Shown in pieces: positions 43,970 through 52,358 of a stretch of DNA of 64,000 bases (within the stretch, counting starts at the first letter, position 1; each line of letters opens with the position of its first letter). Location of the stretch: assembly GCF_002355415.1 (NCBI RefSeq), contig NZ_AP014936.1, positions 3,757,501 to 3,821,500 of the forward strand. The letters run 5' to 3'. The notes under the pieces are model-generated. The model saw only the letters and a program-made list of their open reading frames with translations, made no database searches and had not been told where the DNA came from. A program made the position numbers and the translations under genes. Origin of the DNA: Sulfurifustis variabilis. Lineage in GTDB: Bacteria; Pseudomonadota; Gammaproteobacteria; Acidiferrobacterales; Sulfurifustaceae.

Positions 43970-44853
43970 GGTTCCCTCCCCTTCTTGAGCGGCGCGTCGG
44001 CGTGGGCTGCGTATTCGTTCATGGAATTGGCGTAGACCTTCACCTTATCGTAGCCGAGGCTGCGGAGCGTCAGGTACGTCTGCGCGGCGCGGTGGCCGGA
44101 GCGGCAGTAGGTGATGACGGGGCGGTCCTTCTTCACGCCGAGGGATTCGAGCGTCGGCTGCAGGGCCGCCGGCGGGCGGCGGGCGAAGCCGCGCGGGAGG
44201 TCGAGCGCCCGGTCCCACGACCAGAGCTTCGCGCCGGGGACGTGGCCGCTCCGCGGCTCTCTCGGGCTCCCGGCGTATTCCTCGTCGGAGCGCACGTCGA
44301 GCAGCAAGGGGCTGTGGCCCTCGGCGGCGCTACGCACCTCGGCAAGGGTCGCCTCGTTGTCCCGGCCCGGACCGTCGAGCGTGTACGTCGTCGGGGCCCG
44401 GGTGACCGGCTCGTTCACGACGCGCCGGCCGTTGAGCACCCAGGTCACGAGGCCGCCGTCGAGCACCGAGACCTTCGGATGGCCGATGCGCTCGAGCTCC
44501 CAGAAGAGGCGCGCGGCGTTGAGGCCGCCCATGTCGTCGTAGAGCACGACGTGACGGTCGCGCGCGATGCCGACGTTACCGAGCAGCGCCGCGAGCTCGG
44601 CATCACTAAGGCGGGTCGGGAACCTGGCCGCCGGAGGCTTCTTGACGATGGCGTCGTACGGGAGGTGCACGGCGCCGGGCAGGTGAAAGCGCAGGTACTG
44701 CGTCGGGTCGCTCATGTCCACGAGCACGACGTTCGGGTCGTCGAGCCTCGCGGCGACCCAGGCGTCGTCGACCAGTACCGGCGCGGCCTCAGCCATGGCG
44801 GCAACGAAAGCCAGGAGGACGGCGACGAGGCCTTTCGGAATGAAACGAGACAT
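43966..44853 (-). CDS. Exported sulfurtransferase with two rhodanese domains
   Basis: 295 aa. The signal peptide ends AMAEA. The N-terminal rhodanese domain (about 30-140) lacks an active-site Cys (VVLYDDMGGLNAARLFWEL). The C-terminal domain (about 175-285) has it in ITYCRSGHRAAQTYLT. This is the layout of thiosulfate or mercaptopyruvate sulfurtransferases. Export puts it in the periplasm, where it could handle thiosulfate or persulfides. It leads a two-gene unit. Confidence 0.9.
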   Translation of the reverse strand: MSRFIPKGLVAVLLAFVAAMAEAAPVLVDDAWVAARLDDPNVVLVDMSDPTQYLRFHLPGAVHLPYDAIVKKPPAARFPTRLSDAELAALLGNVGIARDRHVVLYDDMGGLNAARLFWELERIGHPKVSVLDGGLVTWVLNGRRVVNEPVTRAPTTYTLDGPGRDNEATLAEVRSAAEGHSPLLLDVRSDEEYAGSPREPRSGHVPGAKLWSWDRALDLPRGFARRPPAALQPTLESLGVKKDRPVITYCRSGHRAAQTYLTLRSLGYDKVKVYANSMNEYAAHADAPLKKGREP

Positions 44854-44907
44854 GCGCGATCTCCGTGGACGGCATGGTTCTTATGACTTGGGTCGTCGAC
44901 GCGGGGT

Positions 44908-45444
44908 TCACCCGAGCCGGGCCGACTGCTCCTTCTTGAGCGCCGTCAGCTCCTTCCAGTGACTCACGACCGCCGGCATCTCGGGCGGAGCCAGGTCGAG
45001 ACCCAGCGCCCGGGGGATGTCGGCGCTCGGCACCCGGCGCCCGCCTTTCAGGAAAAGGCCGCGGACGGTCGCGATGGCGTGCACCGTGTCGTCGCGCTCG
45101 AAGCGCTGCTCTATATAGAAGTACTTCTCGTCCCAGGTGAGCAGGCGCGTCACGAGCTCGAACCTCTGGAAGGGGTCGAGCGGCCGGATGTAGTTGATCT
45201 CGGCCGCCGAGAGGACCGGGGCCCAGCGGTTCTTGAGCAGCAGGCGGCCCATGCCGTTCTGGGCGATCAGGTGCAGCCGGCCGAGGTCCATGAACGTGAG
45301 GTAGCGGCCGTTGTTCATGTGGAGATTGAGGTCGCAGTCCAGGGGCCAGACGCGGAACGCGATCCGGGACTCCGCGAACACGTCGCGGCGCGCCACGAAC
45401 GGCAGCAGCAGGAGCAGCTTCAGGAAACGGAGATAAAGGTTCAC
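44908..45444 (-). CDS. Acyl-CoA thioesterase, 4HBT hotdog fold
   Basis: 178 aa from a GTG at 45444 with GAGGA at good spacing; an in-frame start further upstream would run past the divergent gene's start and is unlikely. The hotdog motif reads RVWPLDCDLNLHMNNGRYLTFMDLGR, with the conserved Asp and helix. ERDDTVHAIATVRGLFLKGGR follows. It probably hydrolyses acyl-CoA; its substrate is unknown. The gap to the divergent phosphatase gene is 61 bases and contains TTATTATAA. Confidence 0.83.
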   Translation of the reverse strand: MNLYLRFLKLLLLLPFVARRDVFAESRIAFRVWPLDCDLNLHMNNGRYLTFMDLGRLHLIAQNGMGRLLLKNRWAPVLSAAEINYIRPLDPFQRFELVTRLLTWDEKYFYIEQRFERDDTVHAIATVRGLFLKGGRRVPSADIPRALGLDLAPPEMPAVVSHWKELTALKKEQSARLG

Positions 45445-45505
45445 GCGGTCGGCATCCTCGCACTTATAATAACGGCCCCATCCGAAACTGCCACGAGACA
45501 CCCCG

Positions 45506-46156
45506 ATGGTCGCCTGGGACGCGGTCGAGACGCTGCTGCTCGACATGGACGGCACGCTGCTCGACCTGCACTACGACAACCACTTCTGGCTCGAGCACGT
45601 GCCGCTGCGATACGCCGAGAGCCGCGGCCTGGATCCGGTGGCCGCCAAGCAAGAGCTCCTCGAGCGCTACAAGCGCGCGGAAGGCACGCTCGACTGGTAC
45701 TGCGTCGACTACTGGACGCGCGAGCTCGGGCTCGACATCCCGCTGCTCAAGCAGGAGGTCGAGCACCTGATCGCGGTGCACCCGCACGTGATCGACTTCC
45801 TTCACGCCGTGCGGGCGCGCGGCAAGCGCATCCTCCTGGTCACGAACGCCCACGGCAAGGCGATCGACCTCAAGTTCCGGCGCACGCAACTCGGGGGGCA
45901 CTTCGACGCGGTCGTGTGCGCGCACGACCTGCGCGTGCCGAAGGAGCACGCCGGTTTCTGGCACAAGCTCCGGACGCTGCACCCGTTCGAGAACGAGCGG
46001 GCCCTGCTCGTGGACGACAGCCTGCCGGTGCTGCGCGCGGCGAAGGCCTACGGAATCGCCCAGGTCCTGGCGGTGAAGCGGCCCGACTCGAAGCAGCCGG
46101 AGAAGGCCATCGCCGAGTTCCCGGCGATCGCGAGCTTTCTCGACATCATGCCCTGA
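45506..46156 (+). CDS. yrfG: HAD family GMP/IMP nucleotidase
   Basis: 216 aa. The HAD motif I is LLLDMDGTLLDLHYDNHFW; motif II is LLVTNAH; motif III has the lysine in RVPKEHAGFWHKL; motif IV is LLVDDSLPVLRAA. Length and the FWLEHVP segment match E. coli YrfG, which removes phosphate from GMP and IMP. Its last 11 bases overlap the end of the convergent TetR gene. Confidence 0.87.
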   Translation: MVAWDAVETLLLDMDGTLLDLHYDNHFWLEHVPLRYAESRGLDPVAAKQELLERYKRAEGTLDWYCVDYWTRELGLDIPLLKQEVEHLIAVHPHVIDFLHAVRARGKRILLVTNAHGKAIDLKFRRTQLGGHFDAVVCAHDLRVPKEHAGFWHKLRTLHPFENERALLVDDSLPVLRAAKAYGIAQVLAVKRPDSKQPEKAIAEFPAIASFLDIMP

Positions 46157-46808
46157 CGCGCCGGCCCGTTCCCGAAACGGCCTCGCGCGCCGCCCAGCCT
46201 TCGATCATCGCGGCGATGATCGTCTCCGACTGCGCGGCGAGATCGAAGCGCCGGTTCGAGAGGATCCAGCGGAAAGCGAGGCCCTGCACGGCGGCGATCA
46301 GCAGGCAGGCGTGCTCCTCGGGCTGGATGTCGCGGCGCACTTCCCCGGCGGCCTGCGCGGCCGCGAGCAGGCCCGTCAGGAACTCCAGAAAGCCCTTCAC
46401 CATGCGATTCATGCGATCGCGCAGCTTCGGGTCGCCGCTCTGCAGCTCCTCGGAAAACAGCAGGCGCGGGATGCCGGGCTGACGCTCGATGAAGCGCAGG
46501 TGGAAGCGGATGACCGTCTTCAGCCGCTCGAGCGGCGAGAGGCCCTGGAGGTCAAGCTCTTTCAGTCCCTCGCGCAGGCGCTGCTCGATCGTGTCGACGA
46601 GCGCGATGAGGACGTGGCTCTTGGTGCCGAAGTGCAGGAAGAGCGTGGGCTGCGCGATGCCCACGGCCTGCGAGAGCGAGCGCGTGGTGAGCCCGGAGAC
46701 GCCGCCCCGCCGGATGATGTCCCAGGCCGCCTCGATGATGTCGTGGCGGCGGACCTCCCCCGACTGGCGGCCGTTTCGCTTCCTGAAGGGTTTTTTCGTG
46801 CGCGGCAT
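46146..46808 (-). CDS. TetR family regulator
   Basis: 220 aa from the ATG at 46808. A basic N-terminal arm (RTKKPFRKRNGRQSGEVRRHD) precedes the HTH TTRSLSQAVGIAQPTLFLHFGTKSHVLIALV. The C-domain has HLRFIERQPGIPRLLFSEELQSGDP, a signature of fatty-acid or exporter-linked TetR regulators. The minus-strand FadL block begins right upstream in the opposite sense of reading order, but it is not co-directional with a shared promoter. No operator was found nearby. Confidence 0.88.
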   Translation of the reverse strand: MPRTKKPFRKRNGRQSGEVRRHDIIEAAWDIIRRGGVSGLTTRSLSQAVGIAQPTLFLHFGTKSHVLIALVDTIEQRLREGLKELDLQGLSPLERLKTVIRFHLRFIERQPGIPRLLFSEELQSGDPKLRDRMNRMVKGFLEFLTGLLAAAQAAGEVRRDIQPEEHACLLIAAVQGLAFRWILSNRRFDLAAQSETIIAAMIEGWAAREAVSGTGRRVRA

Positions 46809-46899
46809 GGCCCTATCCCTGGCGCGCGACTTTAGCACAAAAGGATCGGCCGTCCCTGGCCGAAAAGCGCGGCGTGAGCGCCGCCAGAGGAGAGACGAT

Positions 46900-47109
46900 T
46901 CAGCCGCAGCAGCCGCGCGCGTCGGCCTTGCCGTTCAGGCGCGTGAGCATCCACGCGAGCGGGCAGAAACCGGTGATGCCGCTCTGCGCGAGGTTCGCGC
47001 CGACGAAGACCGGCAGCCACACCCAGTTCGGATGCACGAAGTGCGCGAGACCGATCCCGGCGAGCACCATGCTGCCGGCGGCGAAGTGGACGATGCGATC
47101 GACGTTCAT
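46900..47109 (-). CDS. DUF2892 (YgaP-type) inner membrane protein
   Basis: 69 aa with two hydrophobic helices (VHFAAGSMVLAGIGLAHF and LPVFVGANLAQSGITGFCPL). The GITGFCPL motif is the DUF2892 mark and its Cys, with the terminal CCG, suggests sulfur or metal handling. It lies 9 bases after the FadL gene and is probably co-transcribed. Confidence 0.85.
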   Translation of the reverse strand: MNVDRIVHFAAGSMVLAGIGLAHFVHPNWVWLPVFVGANLAQSGITGFCPLAWMLTRLNGKADARGCCG

Positions 47110-47118
47110 GGCTGTCTC

Positions 47119-48261
47119 CTAGTACTTGTAAGTGACCTGCAGGTTGAGGATGTTCTGCTCCAGCTCGATCACCTGCAGCGGCGCGGTGTTCGACTTCACC
47201 TCGTTGTTGAACGCGTGCATGTACGAGAGCGAGCCGTACACCTTCTGGCCGAGCCGGCGCGTCGCCCCGAGCGAGACGTGCTTCTCGACCACGGCGAGCG
47301 AGCCGATGTTGTTCGCCACGTCCTCGGGCCCGATGGGCGACTCGCCGTAGTTGAACCCGGCGCGCACCGTGGTCTTGGCGTTCACGGTTTTCTGGATGCC
47401 CACGGCGTACACCGTCTGGTCCTCCCAGCCGAAGTTGAGCGTGGAAGTCCCGGACGGGCCCTCGAGGTCCACGCGGTCGAGCACGTCGCCGAAGTAGATC
47501 CGCTTCACGTCGAACTCGACCAGCAGGCCGGGGTTGGGCTGGAACGCGAGACCCACGGCAAGCTGCCGAGGCGCGTTCATCTGCATCTCGAAGCGGCCGG
47601 TCTGCGTGTTCCACTTGAAGTCGCCCATTTCCTGCTCGCTGATCCACGCGGCGCCGAGCTGCAGCCGGTCGGTGAGCTTGTACGTGAGGCCGGCCGAGAC
47701 GCCCCAGCCGAACACCTGGTTCTGCGGCAGCTGGAACGCCGGCGTGGACATCGCGAGGCTCTGGTAGTCGAAGTTGAGGGCCGCGCCGAGGGACAGGCGG
47801 TCGTTCACCCGGTAACCGAAGCCCGGGGCGATCTTGTAGAACTGCTTGGTGGTCACGATCGCCTGGGTGCCCGGCATGGGGCTGACGTCGGCGAAGTCGA
47901 CCCCCATTCCGGAAAGCCCGCCCATCCCCATCCCGAAATACAGGCGGTCGTTCACGTTGAACGCGACGGCGCCGCCGGGCATGAGATAGAGCTCCGAGTC
48001 GCTCTCGAAGCCGTTCGCCTGGCGCTTCGGGTTCAGGAAACCGAAACCGAGGTCGGTGCGGACCTCCTCGATGCCGAGGTTCGTGAGGCCCGCGGGGTTG
48101 GTGAGCACCGTCCCGGCGTCCTGCGGCGAGGCGACCACCGCGCCGGCCATGCCCCACTGCACGGCCGTCACGCCGATCATCTGATCGCCGTTCGTCGCCC
48201 ACGCGGACGCGGCGGCGAGGCAGGACGCGCCGAGCGCGCCCCCGATCACGTACTTGCGCAT
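47119..48261 (-). CDS. OmpP1/FadL/TodX outer membrane transporter
   Basis: 380 aa. A signal peptide ends near SAWA, leaving the FadL-type mature N-terminus TNGDQMIGVTAVQWGMAGA. Repeated amphipathic strands follow, and the protein ends in NLQVTYKY with a terminal aromatic, as expected for a beta-barrel. FadL proteins let hydrophobic compounds such as fatty acids cross the outer membrane. The ribosome site GGAGGAG is strong. The DUF2892 gene follows it. Confidence 0.9.
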   Translation of the reverse strand: MRKYVIGGALGASCLAAASAWATNGDQMIGVTAVQWGMAGAVVASPQDAGTVLTNPAGLTNLGIEEVRTDLGFGFLNPKRQANGFESDSELYLMPGGAVAFNVNDRLYFGMGMGGLSGMGVDFADVSPMPGTQAIVTTKQFYKIAPGFGYRVNDRLSLGAALNFDYQSLAMSTPAFQLPQNQVFGWGVSAGLTYKLTDRLQLGAAWISEQEMGDFKWNTQTGRFEMQMNAPRQLAVGLAFQPNPGLLVEFDVKRIYFGDVLDRVDLEGPSGTSTLNFGWEDQTVYAVGIQKTVNAKTTVRAGFNYGESPIGPEDVANNIGSLAVVEKHVSLGATRRLGQKVYGSLSYMHAFNNEVKSNTAPLQVIELEQNILNLQVTYKY

Positions 48262-48298
48262 GTGTACTCCTCCTCCAATACCGGTGGTTCTGTCCGGG

Positions 48299-48913
48299 TC
48301 ATTTCACGAGGTTCGCCGATACGCCCGGCTTGCCCCGGAACTTCTGGTGGCACGCGACGCAGCCGACCATGATGTCGGAGAGGCGCGCGGCGGCGCCCGC
48401 CATGTCGCCCTTGTCGGCCGCGACCGCGAGCTTGAGCGCGTTGCCCTCCACGGCGTCGTTCATCGTCTGGAGCACCCCGAGGTCTGCGTCGTTCACCTGG
48501 TCCAGCGCGAAGTACGGAAGCAGTCCGCCCTTCGGGATGCGATGGCCTGCGAGGCGCCTCGCGCTGTCGGCCGCCTGTTCCGCGTTGTCGGCGGCGATAC
48601 CGCTGACGATGCTTTCGTAGTCCGCGAGCACTTCCTGCATGACCTGACGCAGCGTCAGCTCCTTGCTCCGTCGGGGATGCTGGTCGTGCAGCTTCTTCAT
48701 CATGGCCTTGGTCTGCGGCGACAGCGCCATGACCTTCTGGCGCAGCTCGGGCGTGTAGCTCAGCACGCGCTCGCGCTCCTCGGGCGGCATCTTCTGGAGC
48801 TGGGCCTGCATCTCCTTCGGCGGGGACGCGCCCTGCGCGTGGACGATCAGCGGGGCAATGGATGCCGCGAGCACGAGCAGGGCGGTGCGGCACGAACGGT
48901 GGCGCGGGGGCAT
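48299..48913 (-). CDS. Cytochrome c'-like exported protein
   Basis: 204 aa. The signal peptide ends VHAQ. A charged helical N-part (EMQAQLQKMPPEERERVLSYTPELRQKVMAL) is followed by a helical bundle. The single haem motif CVACHQKF is near the C-terminus, as in c'-type cytochromes. The extra helical N-part makes it longer than normal cytochrome c'. It may bind gases or carry electrons in the periplasm. Confidence 0.83.
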   Translation of the reverse strand: MPPRHRSCRTALLVLAASIAPLIVHAQGASPPKEMQAQLQKMPPEERERVLSYTPELRQKVMALSPQTKAMMKKLHDQHPRRSKELTLRQVMQEVLADYESIVSGIAADNAEQAADSARRLAGHRIPKGGLLPYFALDQVNDADLGVLQTMNDAVEGNALKLAVAADKGDMAGAAARLSDIMVGCVACHQKFRGKPGVSANLVK

Positions 48914-48939
48914 GGAAGTTCTCCGTTGTGGGATCGGGT

Positions 48940-49707
48940 TCAGTCGGTGACGGGCACGGCAACGCTGATGAGGCCGAACACGTCGCCCTCTTTCAGGCCA
49001 TCCTTCTCGTAGCCGAGGATGTCGCGCTCGCCTTTCGGCTCGCCGTGACAGGCGAGGCAGGGCTTCATCAGGGGGACGGGTTCGTAGTAGCGGTACACCT
49101 TCTGCTTGCCCATCATCGCGAACTCGCCGAAAGGCCTGCCGCCGAAACCGGCGGACGTCGCCCGCACGAGCGCCTTGCGGTCGAGCTCGTCGGGTCTGTT
49201 GGCGGGATGGCGATAGGCGCGAGACGGCTGGCGCGTCACGATACCGGTGCGCGTGTTGAGCAAATCGCCGGTTTCACGCGCCCACTTCGCCGGGAGGAAG
49301 TTCTTCCAGCCCACGCCCTTCACGTTCAGACGGTCCTGGTTGTTGTCGATGCTCTGCTTGCCGGCCCAGAGCAGCTTCTCGAGGATCGGCTTCTGCTCGG
49401 GCGTGAGGCCCATCAGCTCGGGCTCCAAAGTCGCCTTCCAGTGCGCCATGAAGTAGTCGCCGGTGAAGCCCTTGTCGCCGAGCTTCGGGTCGGTGAGCTT
49501 GCCCATGTGGCCGAAAATCACGAGGCGGCCCTTCGCGAGCGCCTTGGCGATCAGCTCTGCGGTGGCCTGGCCTTGCGCGGTCGGGACTTTGTCGATGAAG
49601 AGCGACTCGGGTTGCCCTCCGCGCGCCGCGTCCCCGATTTCCGCCTGCACCGTGACCGAAGCGACGGCCGCCAGGCCGGCGAGCAGTCCGCGGGACATGG
49701 GTCGCAT
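48940..49707 (-). CDS. Exported DUF3365 haem protein
   Basis: 255 aa from the ATG at 49707, which has GGGAGGA upstream. A signal peptide ends near VQA. DUF3365-type features include KNFLPAKWARETGDLLNTRTG and the C-terminal haem motif CLACHGEP followed by GLISVAVPV. The fold is a PAS-like haem sensor or electron carrier. It lies 26 bases ahead of the cytochrome c'-like gene and probably forms an operon with it. Confidence 0.85.
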   Translation of the reverse strand: MRPMSRGLLAGLAAVASVTVQAEIGDAARGGQPESLFIDKVPTAQGQATAELIAKALAKGRLVIFGHMGKLTDPKLGDKGFTGDYFMAHWKATLEPELMGLTPEQKPILEKLLWAGKQSIDNNQDRLNVKGVGWKNFLPAKWARETGDLLNTRTGIVTRQPSRAYRHPANRPDELDRKALVRATSAGFGGRPFGEFAMMGKQKVYRYYEPVPLMKPCLACHGEPKGERDILGYEKDGLKEGDVFGLISVAVPVTD

Positions 49708-49738
49708 GGTGTGGTCCTCCCCGTGTGGTTGCGATCGC

Positions 49739-49762
49739 ATGATTATATGATCGTATGATCAC
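49739..49762. repeat. Three tandem 8-base units (ATGATNNN)
   Basis: ATGATTAT, ATGATCGT and ATGATCAC follow each other directly and are trailed by ATCA. The array is AT-rich in GC-rich surroundings and sits about 30 bases upstream of the DUF3365 start codon. It could be a regulator or anaerobic-control site, or part of the promoter. Confidence 0.45.
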
Positions 49763-49894
49763 ATCAAGCGCCCGCGAAGTGCAAGACCGACATCGCCTTC
49801 GGGAATCATTCCAGAATGAGAACGAGTCGAGGCGGACGAACCGGTGCGCTATGATCCTGCGATCGGCATCACGTCGTTACGTCACGGAGGGATC

Positions 49895-50476
49895 ATGCGA
49901 CGCCTGACACTCATCCTCGCTTTCGGGCTCGCGCTGGGGGCCTGCCAGACGGCGCGCTACGAAGGCGACGTGTCCTCCCCCTACTACGCCCCGCCGGCCG
50001 GCACGCGCGTGATCCTGAACCGCGAGATCACGATCCCGTCCGAACAGGTGAGCGTCATGCTCCAGAACGGAGAGATCGTGCGGGCGGGTGAGATCAACAC
50101 CTACCATCCGCACTGCAAGTTCGAGGTGCGCCGCCGACTCGAGGTAGCGCAGGCCGTGAAGCCCGACGATTTTCTCGTGACCCGCGTCGAGCGCAGTCTG
50201 CTGCACAGCGTCGACGCGGGCGCGGTGCTGCACGCGCGCGTGTCCGTCGGCATCGGCATCGGTATCGGCGTGGGCGGGGGCGTGAACGGCGACGGGCCGA
50301 GCGTGCAGACGTACGCGACGCGCATGAACCTGCATTCGGACAGGCAGCCGGACGTCCTCCGCCTGACGTGCGGCCAGTGGGGCTACCCGTACGACGGCGA
50401 GCACGTGAGCGTGAACGGAATGCGCAAGGCGCTCGGTGACGTCATCACGCTGAAGTTGCCGGTGCCGAAGGGCTGA
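49895..50476 (+). CDS. Lipoprotein of unknown function
   Basis: 193 aa from the ATG at 49895 (ribosome site CGGAGGG). The lipobox LGAC gives Cys17. The mature protein has PPAGTRVILNREITIPSEQVSVMLQNGE, a conserved-looking CKFEVRR core and a glycine/isoleucine alternation (VGIGIGIGVGGGV). Two further Cys (HCKFEV and LTCGQW) could form a disulfide. It resembles proteobacterial lipoproteins of unknown role. Confidence 0.75.
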   Translation: MRRLTLILAFGLALGACQTARYEGDVSSPYYAPPAGTRVILNREITIPSEQVSVMLQNGEIVRAGEINTYHPHCKFEVRRRLEVAQAVKPDDFLVTRVERSLLHSVDAGAVLHARVSVGIGIGIGVGGGVNGDGPSVQTYATRMNLHSDRQPDVLRLTCGQWGYPYDGEHVSVNGMRKALGDVITLKLPVPKG

Positions 50477-50536
50477 CGCGGAGACGCGTTCTCCGCGCGC
50501 ACGTGCGGGGCGTATTCGATAAGCGGCCGGGAACCG

Positions 50537-50923
50537 CTATTCGCGCGACAGCGGCGCGAGGCGCGCGGCGTTCTCCTCCCAGTGCCGGCCGTCGAAAGGC
50601 TCGACGGTCATGCGCCGGACGGTGCCGGGCTCCAGGCAGCGGGCGTTGACGCTGTAGCCGTCGGGATTGGAGCGCGGCACGTAGAACGACTTGATGCCGC
50701 AGGTCCTGCAGAAACGGTGCTTCGCGGTGCGCGTGCCGAACGTGTAGGTGGCGAGCCGGTCCTCACCCCGGAGCAGGCGGAAGCGCGCGGCGGGTACGAT
50801 CAGGTGAAGGTAGCCGGACTTCGAGCAGATCGAGCAGTTGCACTCGGTCACCACCAGCTCGGCCGGCGCCTCCACCTCGAACTGCACGGCGCCGCAGTGA
50901 CACCCGCCGCGGTGGGTCGCCAT
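50537..50923 (-). CDS. GFA family glutathione-dependent formaldehyde-activating-like protein
   Basis: 128 aa. The zinc-binding Cys pattern is complete: GGCHCGAVQF, ECNCSICSKSG and HRFCRTCGIKSFY. The GFA fold (Mss4-like) holds two zinc ions. Most members have no proven formaldehyde activity. It starts inside the stop of the YkgJ-type gene (TGATG). Confidence 0.9.
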   Translation of the reverse strand: MATHRGGCHCGAVQFEVEAPAELVVTECNCSICSKSGYLHLIVPAARFRLLRGEDRLATYTFGTRTAKHRFCRTCGIKSFYVPRSNPDGYSVNARCLEPGTVRRMTVEPFDGRHWEENAARLAPLSRE

Positions 50924-51372
50924 CAGGCCTTCTTCGCAGCATTGACGGCGGCCGGCTTGAAACGCCGGTCCCAGTTTTTGAAGCGCTTGCGGCAGTACTT
51001 GAGCAGCGCCTCGTAGTCCGGGAAATAGAGCTCGAAGTCGCCCTCGCCGGCAGGCCCGTCGAACTCGCAGTCGTCGTTCTTGTGGTCGCGGCAGACCTGC
51101 GGGCGGTTCTCGTAGATGCCGCATCGCCCGTCCGGCTGCAGGTGGCGGCAGGTGTTATTGACCAGGAGGAACCAGCCTTCGCTGTCCTTGTAGAGCTGGG
51201 TGTTGACGTGGGAGATCTGCCAGATGAGCAGATCGAAGTCTTCCATCGAGCGCGGTGCGTCGATCTGCTGGGTCAGGTAGGTGCAGCAGGTGGACCCCTT
51301 GCAGAAGCTGCACTTGTTTTCCGGCGTGATCTTCACGTCGCCCGCCGGCCTGATGGGTATCACGGTGGTCAT
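50923..51372 (-). CDS. YkgJ family cysteine cluster protein
   Basis: 149 aa. Cysteine pattern CSFCKGSTCCTYL, CRHLQPDGRCGIYENRPQVCRDH and a late CEF, the CxxCxxxxC-type metal or Fe-S cluster of the YkgJ/CxxCxxCC group. An unusual C-terminus (YCRKRFKNWDRRFKP) is basic. The function of the family is unproven. It is coupled to the GFA gene. Confidence 0.88.
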   Translation of the reverse strand: MTTVIPIRPAGDVKITPENKCSFCKGSTCCTYLTQQIDAPRSMEDFDLLIWQISHVNTQLYKDSEGWFLLVNNTCRHLQPDGRCGIYENRPQVCRDHKNDDCEFDGPAGEGDFELYFPDYEALLKYCRKRFKNWDRRFKPAAVNAAKKA

Positions 51373-51503
51373 ACAGGTTCTTCTCGGGCCAAAGAGCGCG
51401 CCATTATAGAGGCGCACTTCGAGCAAGACGAGGCGCGGGAGCCTCGCCACATTCCCCTAACCCCGGGATACAATAGGGAAATGCTCAAACCGTCGTTCGC
51501 CCG

Positions 51504-52349
51504 ATGAAGCTCTCCCCGGCCGCCTTCCGCGAATGGGAGTACAAGCGCATCACCCTGCTCGGCATGTCGGGCGTGGGGAAGACGCGCCTGGCCGTGCGCC
51601 TGCGCCGCCAGAACTGGTTTCACTACTCGGGCGACTACCGGATCGGCACGCGCTACCTCGACGAGCCGATCCTCGACAACATCAAGAGCCAGGCGATGCA
51701 GATCCCGTTCCTGCGCGAGCTGCTGCGCTCGGACTCGATCTACATCGAGAACAACATCACGGTCGACAACCTCCGGCCGGTCTCGAGCTTTCTCGGCAAG
51801 CTCGGAAACCCGGAACAGGGCGGCCTCGGGCTCAGGGAGTTCAAGCGGCGCCAGGCGCTGCACCGGCAGGCGGAGATCGCGGCGATGCGCGACGTGCCGG
51901 AGTTCATCGGCAAGGCGCACGACATCTACGGCTATCGCCACTTCGTCAACGACGCCGGCGGCAGCGTGTGCGAGCTCGAGGACGACGCGGTTCTCGAGAT
52001 CCTCGCCGCGCAGACGCTCATCCTCTACATCAAGGCGACCGAAACGGACGAGCACGCGCTGATCCGCCGCGCGGAGGAGGATCCCAAGCCGCTCTACTAC
52101 CGGGACGCCTTCCTCGACGAGCAGCTCGCCGTGTACCTGCGCGAGCACGATCTCGACTACGTGGCGCAGATCGAGCCGGACGCCTTCGTGCGCTGGATGT
52201 TTCCCCGGCTCTTCTACTCGCGCCTGCCGCGCTACGAGGCGATCGCCCGGGAATACGGTTACACCGTCACCACGGAGGAGCTGGCGGCGGTCGAGGACGA
52301 AGAGGATTTCCTCGCCGTCGTGGAGCGCGCGATCGCGCGCGGACGCTGA
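51504..52349 (+). CDS. P-loop ATPase/kinase-like protein next to metA
   Basis: 281 aa. A Walker A loop sits at residues about 18-27 (LLGMSGVGKTRLAVRL). The rest is alpha/beta with LILYIKATETDEHALIRRAEEDPKPLYYRDAFLDEQLAVYL, which resembles a nucleoside/shikimate-kinase-like fold. The exact family is not recognised. It ends 9 bases before metA and reads in the same direction, so they are co-transcribed. It may regulate or support methionine synthesis (inference). Confidence 0.72.
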   Translation: MKLSPAAFREWEYKRITLLGMSGVGKTRLAVRLRRQNWFHYSGDYRIGTRYLDEPILDNIKSQAMQIPFLRELLRSDSIYIENNITVDNLRPVSSFLGKLGNPEQGGLGLREFKRRQALHRQAEIAAMRDVPEFIGKAHDIYGYRHFVNDAGGSVCELEDDAVLEILAAQTLILYIKATETDEHALIRRAEEDPKPLYYRDAFLDEQLAVYLREHDLDYVAQIEPDAFVRWMFPRLFYSRLPRYEAIAREYGYTVTTEELAAVEDEEDFLAVVERAIARGR

Positions 52350-52358
52350 GGGGGCAGG

